Origin: Flavobacterium sp. UBA7665
Lineage (GTDB): Bacteria > Bacteroidota > Bacteroidia > Flavobacteriales > Flavobacteriaceae
Direction: 5' to 3'
NCBI GenBank assembly: GCA_002483285.1
Contig: DLHP01000004.1
Coordinates: forward strand, 186,001-250,000
DNA: 64,000 nucleotides
The notes under the pieces were generated by a model. That model was given only the letters and a program-made list of their open reading frames with translations. It was not told the DNA's origin and searched no databases. Shown one piece after another: positions 56,448-64,000 of the stretch (position 1 is the first letter of the stretch; each line of letters opens with the position of its first letter). Made by a program: the position numbers and the translations under genes.

Positions 56448-57455
56448 TTAATCATTGTCATTAAGCATTTTCCACAACTTATCCTTGAGTTCAGTCAACC
56501 CTTGCTGTGCCACCGATGAAATGAACATGTATGGAATGCCTTTCAAATCCTTATCCAACTGCTTTTTCATCTCGGCTTTGAGTTCCTCGTCGAGCATATC
56601 GCATTTAGAAATCATGATCATGCGTTCTTTATCCAGAATTTCGGGATTGTAACGGCGCAATTCATCCACAAGGATTTCATACTCCTTTTTAATGTCGGGT
56701 GCATCGGCAGGAACCAGGAACAGTAAAATCGAGTTGCGTTCAATGTGCCTCAAAAAGTAATGCCCCAAGCCTTTTCCTTCGGCAGCTCCTTCAATGATTC
56801 CGGGAATGTCGGCAATTACAAACGACTGGAAATCCCGATACGCCACGATTCCCAAATTGGGTTTCAGCGTCGTAAACGGATAATCGGCAATCTTGGGTTT
56901 GGCCGAAGTGAGCACAGACAGCAAAGTCGATTTTCCCGCATTCGGGAAACCCACCAAACCTACATCTGCGAGTACTTTAAGCTCTAAAACCACATCCATT
57001 TCTACACCCAATAAACCCGGTTGCGCATAACGCGGCGTCTGGTTCGTTGAACTCCTGAAATGCCAGTTGCCGAGACCTCCTTTACCGCCTTGCGCCAGTA
57101 CGCGTTTCTCTCCGTCTTCGGTAATTTCAAATAAGATTTCATTGGTTTCTTTGTCGCGTACGACGGTTCCGAGTGGCACTTCGATAAATTTATCATCGCC
57201 ATCGGCACCGGTACTGCGGTCGCCACCACCATCGCCGCCATGTCCGGCTTTGATGTGTCGGGCAAATTTGAGATGGAACAACGTCCATAAACCTTTATTG
57301 CCCACAAGGTACACATGTCCGCCACGTCCGCCATCGCCACCGTCGGGTCCGCCTTTTTCTATGAATTTCTCACGGTGCAAGTGCGTAGAGCCGCGTCCTC
57401 CTTTGCCTGAGGAGACATATATTTTTACGTAGTCAACGAAATTTCCTTCTGTCAT
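56448..57455 (-). CDS. obg: Obg/CgtA GTPase
   Basis: The 335-residue ribosome-assembly GTPase has the glycine-rich Obg fold (residues 1-157, [16 protein letters not shown] and [11 protein letters not shown]) and a G domain with G1 GFPNAGKS (169-176), switch [15 protein letters not shown]3 DIPGIIEGA and SKCDML. It works in late 50S assembly and the stringent response. The usual length is kept, with a short acidic end and no extra C-terminal domain. It is last of a codirectional group. The seven-base repeat lies just before its ATG. Confidence 0.97.
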   Translation of the reverse strand: MTEGNFVDYVKIYVSSGKGGRGSTHLHREKFIEKGGPDGGDGGRGGHVYLVGNKGLWTLFHLKFARHIKAGHGGDGGGDRSTGADGDDKFIEVPLGTVVRDKETNEILFEITEDGEKRVLAQGGKGGLGNWHFRSSTNQTPRYAQPGLLGVEMDVVLELKVLADVGLVGFPNAGKSTLLSVLTSAKPKIADYPFTTLKPNLGIVAYRDFQSFVIADIPGIIEGAAEGKGLGHYFLRHIERNSILLFLVPADAPDIKKEYEILVDELRRYNPEILDKERMIMISKCDMLDEELKAEMKKQLDKDLKGIPYMFISSVAQQGLTELKDKLWKMLNDND

Positions 57456-57461
57456 TTTTTT

Positions 57462-57496
57462 AGGGTTCAGGGTTCAGGGTTCAGGGCTCAGGGTTT
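57462..57496 (-). repeat. Seven-base tandem repeat before obg
   Basis: Five adjacent units on the plus strand (AGGGTTC three times, AGGGCTC, AGGGTTT) begin 7 bases upstream of the obg ATG. In the obg reading direction they read CCCTGAA-like, the same as upstream of rarA. CAGGGTTT (57489-57496) can also pair with AAACCCTG (57509-57516). Confidence 0.7.
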
Positions 57497-57546
57497 AAGG
57501 TGAGGCCGAAACCCTGTACCTTGTAACCTAAATCCCTGTACCATTT

Positions 57547-58821
57547 TTAATCTTTAAGCGATGTCACTAACACCTTATCTATCTTCACACCGTCCATGTC
57601 GATCACTTCGAGTTCAAATCTTTGCCAAATGAGTTTTTCGCCTTGTTTGGGGATGCGCGACATTTCGGTCATGACCAGTCCGCTTACGGTTGTTACTTCG
57701 TAGTCGCCTGTCAAGTCATCGAGGTCGAAATACGTCAGGAAATCGTGTAGCGGATAATGCCCGTCTACAAGCCAGCTTCCGTCTTCGCGCGCCACGAGTT
57801 GAAAGTCATCTTTGTAAAATTCGGCAGCATCACCCACGAGCGCTTCGAGTATGTCATTGAGCGTGATCACGCCTTGGAAAACGCCGTATTCATCAGAAAC
57901 AAACGCATAGTGCACGCCACTTTTCTTGAAATTTTCTAGTGCTTTGTACGCCGTGGTATGTTCAATAATGAACGGCGCATCGGTCATGATGCTTTTAAGG
58001 CTGAAGGTTGGGTTCTCGAAATGTGCAAAAATACTCTTGAGGTTCACCACGCCTACCACATCATCGTAATCCTTGTCATACACCGGATAAATGGAATGCA
58101 GCTCCTTGAGCATCATTTCCTTCACCTGGCTTTTATCCGAATTCAACGGTAGGAAAACCACCGATTTTCTATGGGTCATGAGCGAATTTACCTTGCGGTC
58201 ACCAATATGGAACACGCGCTCCATGATGTCATGTTCTATTTCCTGTACTTCGCCGCCTTCTGTCCCTTCTTTGATGATGGCTTTGATTTCTTCCTCGGTC
58301 ACTTTGCCGTCGGCGGTTGGCTTGATGTTAAGCACCTTGAGCAAAAATTCGGTGGATACGGTAAGCAGCCAAATAAAAGGCGCTGTGACGATAGAGATCA
58401 CCCGCATGGGCACCGCTGTGGCTTTGGCAATCGCCTCGGGATAATTCAGACCGATGCGTTTGGGCAATAATTCGCCCAGAACGAGCGAGAAAAAGGTCAG
58501 CACGAGTACCACAATTCCAACCGCAATAGAATCGGCGTAAGGCTTGAGTGTCGCAAATCCTTCTACGAAATGCTGCACATCCATCGTGATTTTGTCCCCG
58601 CTAAAAATACCCGTCAGGATCCCAATCAAGGTAATCCCAATCTGTACGGTCGATAAAAATTTATTGGGTGAATTGGCCAGATCAAGCGCCACCCTGGCAT
58701 TGGCGTTTCCTTTTTTTGCGGCGGTTTCCAGGCGGTTTTTACGCGCCGAAATCAGCGCTATTTCCGACATAGAAAACACGCCGTTGAGCAAGATTAAAAA
58801 AAGGATAATGAGTATTTCCAT
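57547..58821 (-). CDS. CNNM/CorC-type membrane protein (DUF21, CBS pair, CorC_HlyC domain)
   Basis: The 424-residue protein has a DUF21/CNNM membrane domain (residues 1-180, about four membrane helices with NGVFSMSEIALISARKNRL), two CBS domains (about 205-330: MTHRKSVVFLPL, HYAFVSDEYGVFQGVITLND) and a C-terminal CorC_HlyC domain. Relatives act in Mg2+ or Co2+ homeostasis; haemolysin names in databases are historical. It has its own consensus promoter that begins inside the end of adk. It sits between adk and obg. Confidence 0.93.
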   Translation of the reverse strand: MEILIILFLILLNGVFSMSEIALISARKNRLETAAKKGNANARVALDLANSPNKFLSTVQIGITLIGILTGIFSGDKITMDVQHFVEGFATLKPYADSIAVGIVVLVLTFFSLVLGELLPKRIGLNYPEAIAKATAVPMRVISIVTAPFIWLLTVSTEFLLKVLNIKPTADGKVTEEEIKAIIKEGTEGGEVQEIEHDIMERVFHIGDRKVNSLMTHRKSVVFLPLNSDKSQVKEMMLKELHSIYPVYDKDYDDVVGVVNLKSIFAHFENPTFSLKSIMTDAPFIIEHTTAYKALENFKKSGVHYAFVSDEYGVFQGVITLNDILEALVGDAAEFYKDDFQLVAREDGSWLVDGHYPLHDFLTYFDLDDLTGDYEVTTVSGLVMTEMSRIPKQGEKLIWQRFELEVIDMDGVKIDKVLVTSLKD

Positions 58822-58855
58822 GTATTAAATTTAGGTTATCCGTTACGGTTAAATA

Positions 58856-58885
58856 CAAATTTAACGTAACTATAACCAATTACAA
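58856..58885 (-). promoter_or_regulatory. CNNM/CorC gene promoter (TTG-N19-TAAATTTG)
   Basis: TTG at 58883-58885 (inside the end of adk) and TAAATTTG at 58856-58863 on the minus strand are 19 bases apart, a full match. The predicted start near 58850 leaves a leader of about 28 bases. Confidence 0.7.
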
Positions 58886-59452
58886 ACTGTCAATGACGCT
58901 GCTCAATCTTTGGGTGATTTCGGCGATTGAACCGATGCCGTTCACGGCGTGAAATTTACCCTGTGCAGTATAAAAATCAATCAATGGTGCCGTTTTTTCG
59001 TTGTATTCCTGATAGCGGTTGCGGATTTTGGCCTCGTCTTGATCATCAGCCCTTCCAGAAGTTTTCCCTCTTTCAAGCAAACGTTGCACGAGGATTTCAT
59101 CATCGGCCTCGAGCGCTATGGTGGCGGTATTTTCTGATCCTTTGTCGGCTAAGATTTCATCGAGTGCTTGGGCCTGGGCAATCGTGCGCGGATATCCGTC
59201 GAACAAAAATCCCATAGCGTCCGGATGGTCGTTGACCGCATCACGCAACATATTGGTCGTGATTTCGTCGGGAACCAAATCGCCGCGGTCAATGATGCTT
59301 TTGGCCAAAATGCCGAGCTCGGTTCCGGTTTTGATGTTGTGCCTAAATATATCGCCGGTGGAGAGGTGCACCAAATTATACTTTTCTTTTAAAAACTCTG
59401 CTTGGGTACCTTTTCCTGCGCCCGGTTTCCCGAAAAGAACGATGTTAATCAT
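58880..59452 (-). CDS. adk: Adenylate kinase
   Basis: Adenylate kinase (190 residues) balances ATP, ADP and AMP. The P-loop is GKPGAGKGT (residues 8-16); AMP-site motifs are STGDIFRH and FDGYPRTIAQAQ; the LID region is short (ERGKTSGRADDQ) and lacks zinc cysteines. Length fits the short form. In many bacteria it lies between secY and infA; here it is with hpt, 76 bases downstream of it and across a tandem repeat. Confidence 0.97.
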   Translation of the reverse strand: MINIVLFGKPGAGKGTQAEFLKEKYNLVHLSTGDIFRHNIKTGTELGILAKSIIDRGDLVPDEITTNMLRDAVNDHPDAMGFLFDGYPRTIAQAQALDEILADKGSENTATIALEADDEILVQRLLERGKTSGRADDQDEAKIRNRYQEYNEKTAPLIDFYTAQGKFHAVNGIGSIAEITQRLSSVIDSL

Positions 59453-59459
59453 TTTGGAT

Positions 59460-59501
59460 TTGAGATATTAGAATTGAGAATTGAGATATTAGAATTGAGC
59501 T
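59460..59501. repeat. 21-bp tandem duplication between adk and hpt
   Basis: Two adjacent 21-base units starting TTGAGATATTAGAATTGAG (59460-59480 and 59481-59501) agree at 19 of 21 positions. A third partial unit is absent. It lies in the hpt-adk spacer and codes nothing. Confidence 0.7.
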
Positions 59502-59527
59502 TGGTATTTGGGATTCGTCTTCGGATT

Positions 59528-60058
59528 TTATTCCGCCAACTGATACACATCCTGCAAATTCCGTCCGAGGCCATCATAATCGAGCCCATAACCTACGATA
59601 AATTTATCCGGAATGCGGATGCCCACATAATCGATCTTGATGTCTTTTTTGTAAGCGTCGGGTTTTAAGAACAAGGTGGCAATCTTAAAATGCTTGACTT
59701 TTTTCTCTTTGAAAATCGCCTTGAGCGCTTCAATGGTATGTCCGGTGTCTACGATATCTTCTACCACTACAACCGTTTTTCCTTCAAGGTTTTGATTGAG
59801 CCCAATGAGTTGTTTTACCTCGCCCGAAGTCTGCGTGCCTTCATAAGAAGCCATTTTCACGAAAGTCACTTCGCACATGCCGCGGTAGTGTTTCATCAAA
59901 TCAGACATCACCATGAACGCGCCGTTGAGGACGCCCACAAATACGGGAACCTCATCAAAAAAATCATCATCCATTTGTTTGGCCATGTTGGCGAGTGCAA
60001 AATCAATCTCTTCTGCCGAGATGAATGGCACAAAATGTTTGTCGTGGAGTTGTATCAT
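59528..60058 (-). CDS. hpt: Hypoxanthine phosphoribosyltransferase
   Basis: The 176-residue purine-salvage enzyme converts hypoxanthine or guanine with PRPP to IMP or GMP. The PRPP-binding loop is VVVVEDIVDTGHT, with upstream PVFVGVLNGAFMVMSDL and the flexible-loop region YEGTQTSGEV. The C-terminal PDKFIVGYGLDYDG is typical. It starts a likely hpt-adk unit and has a -7 box 23 bases upstream. Confidence 0.95.
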   Translation of the reverse strand: MIQLHDKHFVPFISAEEIDFALANMAKQMDDDFFDEVPVFVGVLNGAFMVMSDLMKHYRGMCEVTFVKMASYEGTQTSGEVKQLIGLNQNLEGKTVVVVEDIVDTGHTIEALKAIFKEKKVKHFKIATLFLKPDAYKKDIKIDYVGIRIPDKFIVGYGLDYDGLGRNLQDVYQLAE

Positions 60059-60080
60059 GGGTCTGTTTTGGAATAAGCCA

Positions 60081-60088
60081 CAAATTTA
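60081..60088 (-). promoter_or_regulatory. hpt -7 promoter box TAAATTTG
   Basis: An exact TAnnTTTG match on the minus strand gives a start near 60075 and a leader of about 17 bases. The -33 position reads TGG rather than TTG. Confidence 0.55.
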
Positions 60089-60134
60089 AGAACTCTTAAA
60101 GGATTAAGCCACACGTATTTTTACTTTTTTAAAA

Positions 60135-60142
60135 TATATTTG
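60135..60142 (+). promoter_or_regulatory. -7 promoter box TATATTTG of the 60147 gene
   Basis: An exact TAnnTTTG match whose final G is 4 bases before the ATG at 60147, so the transcript should be leaderless or nearly so. It is divergent from the hpt promoter. Confidence 0.55.
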
Positions 60143-60146
60143 TAAA

Positions 60147-60707
60147 ATGAGCAGCAGCCTTTACGAGCGTGTCAGAAATTGTTCGGCCCACCGAAAGCCA
60201 AGGGACGAAAACAAGGACTATATCCTTGCCAATCCTGCCGAATTTGCCCATTTGGTACAATTCGCTTTTGATGTTGCCGACAAAGATTCGCACAAAGCTT
60301 GCTGGATCCTTGAAATTGTGGCTTACGAAAAGCTCGAATGGTTTCTGGCCCCACTAGATTTTATCTGCACCAACCTTTCAAAACTCAACGACGAAAGCGC
60401 CATCCGGCCCATCTCAAAAATCTGCCAGTTGCTTGTAGACGCGCATTTCGAAAAATCTGAAACCGGCATTTCACTTTCGCAAGAGCAACTCCAAAAAATC
60501 ATCGAAGCCGATTTTGACTGGCTCATTGGCGATACCAAAGTGGCCGCCAAAGCCTACGCCATGAGAACCCTTTTTGTGATTGGAAAACATGTCGATTGGA
60601 TCCATCCCGAACTCAAAACCATACTGGATAAAGACTACCAACACCATTCTGCCGCATATAAGGCAGCAGCAAGGGAAATCTTGAAAAAATTATCCCGAAT
60701 TCCATAA
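60147..60707 (+). CDS. Conserved helical (HEAT-like) protein of unknown function
   Basis: The 186-residue protein appears entirely alpha-helical with HEAT-like pairs (FAHLVQFAFDVADKDSHKAC, KVAAKAYAMRTLFVIGKHVD, YKAAAREILKKLSRIP). Relatives in Flavobacteriaceae are, as I recall, often labelled adenylosuccinate lyase. I see neither the length nor the signature GSSAMPxKxNP of that enzyme, so the label would be wrong. It is soluble and probably cytoplasmic. It is divergent from hpt and 43 bases before the sorbosone dehydrogenase-like gene. Confidence 0.75.
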   Translation: MSSSLYERVRNCSAHRKPRDENKDYILANPAEFAHLVQFAFDVADKDSHKACWILEIVAYEKLEWFLAPLDFICTNLSKLNDESAIRPISKICQLLVDAHFEKSETGISLSQEQLQKIIEADFDWLIGDTKVAAKAYAMRTLFVIGKHVDWIHPELKTILDKDYQHHSAAYKAAAREILKKLSRIP

Positions 60708-60750
60708 TTTTTACGGGCTAACTTTACGCTTTTGAGAAAACGACAATTTT

Positions 60751-62013
60751 ATGAAACAATTCCTATTTAGCGCGCTGTTGAGCTCGGCAACATTGCTTAC
60801 CTCCTGTAACGGACAAGTCAAAAAATCCGAAAAAGAAGCCTTATCAAAACAACCGCCCAATACCGTGAAAACAGCCCTAGGCGACATCACTTTGCCTGCG
60901 CCCTTTGCCACCAAATCCGCTTCAGTGAGAAGCAGCATCGTGGATTGGCCTGCCGGAAAAATACCTGTCGCACCGCAAGGTTTTACAGTCTCCAAATTTG
61001 CCGATAAATTTGACAATCCGCGTTGGATTTATGTGGCGCCCAACAACGATATTTTCGTCTCCGAATCGGGCGCTGACCGCATCACCATTTTCCGCGACAG
61101 CAATAAAGACGGACAATTCGAAACCCGCGAAACTTTCATCAAAGGGCTCAACAAACCTTTCGGAATGCTGGTTTTAGGAAACTCGTTTTACATTGCCAAC
61201 ACCGATGGACTTTACAAATATGCCTACAATCCATCCGAATTAAAACTGCAATCGAAAGGCGAAAAAATTCTCGAATTACCCGCCGGCGGTTACAACAACC
61301 ATTGGACGCGCAACCTGATTGCCAATAAAACCGGCACCAAGATTTACGTGACCGTGGGTTCTGGCAGCAATGTAGCCGAGCACGGTATGGAACACGAAGT
61401 GCGTCGCGCCTGCATCCTCGAAATCAATCCCGATGGCAGCGGTGAAAAAATTTACGCGAGCGGACTCAGAAATCCCGTTGGTATAGACTGGAATCCCGAA
61501 ACCGGCGAACTCTGGACAGCAGTAAACGAACGCGACGAACTCGGCGACGAACTCGTTCCCGATTACATCACGAGCGTCAAAAACGGCGGATTTTACGGCT
61601 GGCCTTACTCCTATTTTGGCAACATCCCAGATCCGCGCATGAAAGGACAAGGCAAGGACCTCGCCGCCAAAGCGATTGTCCCCGACGTGTCGGTAGGCGC
61701 GCACACGGCTTCACTAGGACTGGCTTTTTACACCGCAAAGGCGTTTCCCGAATCGTATCGCAAGGGCGTTTTTGTAGGGCAACACGGCTCCTGGAACCGC
61801 TCTAAAATCTCGGGTTATAAAGTACTTTTTGTACCGTTCAGAAACGGGAAACCTTCGGGCCAGCCACAGGATTTCCTGACAGGATTTATTTCGGATATCG
61901 ATAAAGCGGAAGTTTACGGACGTCCCGTTGCTGTTGCCGTTGCATCCGACGGTTCATTACTGGTGACCGATGACGGCAGCGACACAATTTGGCAAGTGCG
62001 CTTTAATAAGTAA
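60751..62013 (+). CDS. Sorbosone/PQQ-dependent sugar dehydrogenase-like lipoprotein
   Basis: The 420-residue beta-propeller protein has a lipobox LLTSCNG (Cys near residue 19). It has the glucose/sorbosone dehydrogenase pattern: LEINPDGSGEKIYASGLRNP, GIDWNPETGELW, GGFYGWPYSYFG and a final LLVTDDGSDTIWQVRF. The family oxidises aldoses or sorbosone using PQQ, but many members have unproven substrates. It is anchored to a membrane facing the periplasm or the surface. Three bases separate it from the downstream TonB receptor, so they are one operon. Confidence 0.85.
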   Translation: MKQFLFSALLSSATLLTSCNGQVKKSEKEALSKQPPNTVKTALGDITLPAPFATKSASVRSSIVDWPAGKIPVAPQGFTVSKFADKFDNPRWIYVAPNNDIFVSESGADRITIFRDSNKDGQFETRETFIKGLNKPFGMLVLGNSFYIANTDGLYKYAYNPSELKLQSKGEKILELPAGGYNNHWTRNLIANKTGTKIYVTVGSGSNVAEHGMEHEVRRACILEINPDGSGEKIYASGLRNPVGIDWNPETGELWTAVNERDELGDELVPDYITSVKNGGFYGWPYSYFGNIPDPRMKGQGKDLAAKAIVPDVSVGAHTASLGLAFYTAKAFPESYRKGVFVGQHGSWNRSKISGYKVLFVPFRNGKPSGQPQDFLTGFISDIDKAEVYGRPVAVAVASDGSLLVTDDGSDTIWQVRFNK

Positions 62014-62016
62014 CGT

Positions 62017-64000
62017 ATGAAAGGAATCAGCTTTTGTGGTTTATTATCGCTGCTGTCTTTTCAAGTCTTCGCACAAGCCGACACGATTCCCCACGCCACG
62101 TCACTCAATGAAATCCGCATCAGCGGCTTCCATATCAACGATAGCCTGATGGGCGCTCCTGCATCGATTGGAATTTTGTCGCAGCGCGAGCTTACACGCA
62201 ACAACAATGCTGATATCTCAACGCCCATCAATACGGTTTCGGGCGTGTACATGCAATCGGCCAATATGGTCACCAACCGGATTACCATCCGCGGGATTGG
62301 CGCGAGGACGCCTTACGGAACCAATAAAATCCGCGCGTTCTATGGCAACATCCCGCTGACTTCGGGCGATAGCGAAACGACGATTGACGACATTAACCTC
62401 GAGAACATCCAACAAGTGGAAATCATCAAAGGACCGCTTTCGAGCGTTTATGGCGCGGGTTTGGGCGGCGCCATCCTGCTCAGTCCGAAGCTTTCGGGAA
62501 AAGGGCAATCAGCAACAATCAGCACGACGCACGGTTCATTCGGGCTTGTCAAAAACAATTTCAATTTCGCAGCCGACGATACCAAATCGAGCCTCAACCT
62601 CAATTACCACAACCTTAAAACCGATGGCTGGCGCGACAACAGCGCGTACAATCGCGAAGGTTTGACGCTCGGCGGCGAGTTGTTTCGCAGGTCTAAAAGC
62701 AAGCTGACGTATTTCGGGAATTATACCTGGCTCAAAACCTTCATCCCGAGTTCTATCGACAAAAAAACATTTGATGAAAACCCGAAAGCGGCGGCAACGA
62801 CTTGGCTCGCGTCTAAAGGGTGTAAATTGTACCGTTCGGCTTTTGGCGGTTTGGGTTATGAATTTGGCTTGGGGAAAATTAAAAATACGACGTCGGTTTT
62901 TGTGAACTACAAGGACAATTATGAGACGCGCCCTTTTGACGTTTTGCACCAATACACGATGGCTTACGGTGCGCGGACACAATTTTCGGGTGATTTTAAA
63001 CTCGCGGCGGTTGCATCGAATTTCATAATCGGCGCAGAATATTTCAACGACGATTACCACGGACGTACGCTGCAAAACCTATACAAACAAAACGGTAATT
63101 TCGGCAGTCTTGAAGGCGATTTGCTCACGGGAAATTCGCAAAAAAGAAGTTTTTACAACGCCTTTGCACAACTGCGATTCGCGTTCACCAAACATTTGGA
63201 ATTGCAAGGCGGCGTCAATGTCAACCAAACCCATTTCAACTTGCATGATAACTATCCAAAGGTTTCATCGCAACAATACGATTATAATGCCATCTGGTCG
63301 CCGCAGGTTTCTTTGTTGTACAAACCGTCTAATCTGCAGACCATTTACGCGTCGGTAAGCAAAGGCTATTCGTTGCCTAGCATAAGCGAAACTTTGACCG
63401 CAAGTGGCAGCATCAACGCCAACATCAAACCCGAAAATGGTTACAATTATGAAGTGGGTGGGAAGTTTTATTTTTTCAATCGGACTCTTTATGTGGACAT
63501 CGCTTTGTACCGTATGGAAATCAAGGATTTGCTTGTCGCGAAACGAATCGGCGACGACCAATATGTAGGCGTCAATGCGGGTGAAACCTTACACCAAGGT
63601 GTTGAATTGTCGCTAAACCATTCGTGGCGAATTAACCGACTGCTGTCTTTGAGTTGGTACGCGTCGGGTTCAATAGGTGAATATAAATTTGAAGATTTCA
63701 ATGACAACGGCACTAACTTTTCGGGCAACAAACTCACCGGAGTTCCCGCAAATAAAGCCAATGCCGGATTGACGTTTCATTTTAAAAATTGGTTTGTATC
63801 CTCCGATTTTTTATACGTTGACCAACTACCGCTCAACGATGCCAACTCGGTTTACGCAGACGCTTATAAAACCGTAAATGCAAAAGTGGGTTATGCACTT
63901 CAAATCTTAGAAAACCTGAGCTCGAATTTCGCGTTTGGCGTCAACAATCTCACCGATGAGCGTTATGCTTCGCTGATTTTGCCGAACGCGCTTCCTGTGG
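62017..64000 (+). CDS. TonB-dependent outer-membrane receptor, 3' end missing
   Basis: The open frame runs from the ATG at 62017 to the edge, 661 codons, with no stop. It has a signal peptide (MKGISFCGLLSLLSFQVFAQ), a plug domain (about 30-150: LNEIRISGFHIND, RITIRGIGARTPYG, IEIIKGPLSSVYGAG in the local VEIIKG variant) and a barrel. The last visible motif, NNLTDERYASLI, is normally close to the C-terminus. It lacks the SusC-type N-terminal domain, so it is of the siderophore/cofactor type. Linkage to a PQQ-type dehydrogenase hints at cofactor or sugar-derived ligands, but this is only inference. Confidence 0.93.
   Translation, partial: MKGISFCGLLSLLSFQVFAQADTIPHATSLNEIRISGFHINDSLMGAPASIGILSQRELTRNNNADISTPINTVSGVYMQSANMVTNRITIRGIGARTPYGTNKIRAFYGNIPLTSGDSETTIDDINLENIQQVEIIKGPLSSVYGAGLGGAILLSPKLSGKGQSATISTTHGSFGLVKNNFNFAADDTKSSLNLNYHNLKTDGWRDNSAYNREGLTLGGELFRRSKSKLTYFGNYTWLKTFIPSSIDKKTFDENPKAAATTWLASKGCKLYRSAFGGLGYEFGLGKIKNTTSVFVNYKDNYETRPFDVLHQYTMAYGARTQFSGDFKLAAVASNFIIGAEYFNDDYHGRTLQNLYKQNGNFGSLEGDLLTGNSQKRSFYNAFAQLRFAFTKHLELQGGVNVNQTHFNLHDNYPKVSSQQYDYNAIWSPQVSLLYKPSNLQTIYASVSKGYSLPSISETLTASGSINANIKPENGYNYEVGGKFYFFNRTLYVDIALYRMEIKDLLVAKRIGDDQYVGVNAGETLHQGVELSLNHSWRINRLLSLSWYASGSIGEYKFEDFNDNGTNFSGNKLTGVPANKANAGLTFHFKNWFVSSDFLYVDQLPLNDANSVYADAYKTVNAKVGYALQILENLSSNFAFGVNNLTDERYASLILPNALPV

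Noticed and set aside
62536..63075. Minus-strand 179-residue frame opposite the TonB receptor
   Set aside because: Shadow frame; the plus-strand frame is continuous with receptor motifs.

Overview
The window looks like a chromosomal segment of a member of the Flavobacteriaceae (Bacteroidota), probably Flavobacterium or a close relative. The evidence is a SusC/SusD pair, type IX secretion (T9SS) C-terminal sorting domains, a grasp-with-spasm peptide cluster, Bacteroidota promoters of the form TTG-N19-TAnnTTTG, weak or absent Shine-Dalgarno sequences, and a str-S10-spc-alpha ribosomal block that lacks tuf, adk and map. I see no rRNA, tRNA, CRISPR array, insertion sequence or prophage.

Layout. 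1-2268 (minus) is the 5' part of a ribosomally made peptide (RiPP) cluster: a precursor with a double-glycine leader, a terminator-like hairpin, an ATP-grasp ligase, an unassigned 61-residue protein, and a SPASM-domain partner cut by the left edge. 2431-21104 (minus) runs in transcription order rpsL-rpsG-fusA-rpsJ-rplC ... secY-infA-rpmJ-rpsM-rpsK-rpsD-rpoA-rplQ, then a terminator, then carA with its own promoter. Most genes in the block are 2-25 bases apart. Three longer, structured spacers (rpsJ-rplC, rpsN-rpsH, rpsK-rpsD) stand out as possible control points.

21336-29042 (plus) holds an Omp85-like outer-membrane protein, then a four-gene SusC-SusD-lipoprotein-lipoprotein operon whose make-up resembles a Bacteroides peptide importer; a terminator closes it. 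29102-38298 is a housekeeping stretch: rlmB, a rhomboid protease, rarA, a YjjG-type HAD phosphatase, radC, a DUF1287 protein, three small membrane proteins, an Mpl-like peptidoglycan ligase and a TPR protein. 38577-53337 is occupied by two giant tandem secreted proteins (2714 and 2149 residues). Their adhesin-like fronts differ, but both end in the same roughly 570-residue module with a T9SS sorting signal.

53443-60058 (minus) carries a small unknown protein, an S46 dipeptidyl-peptidase, obg, a CNNM/CorC-type membrane protein, adk and hpt. 60147-64000 (plus) carries a helical protein, a sorbosone-dehydrogenase-like lipoprotein and a TonB-dependent receptor cut by the right edge.

Intergenic DNA holds several recurring elements: hairpin repeats (two flank types, two copies each), a seven-base repeat placed directly before the start codons of rarA and obg, and a 21-bp tandem duplication. 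The strongest candidate for something undescribed is the RiPP cluster at the left edge, with its precursor, its attenuator and its 61-residue extra gene.
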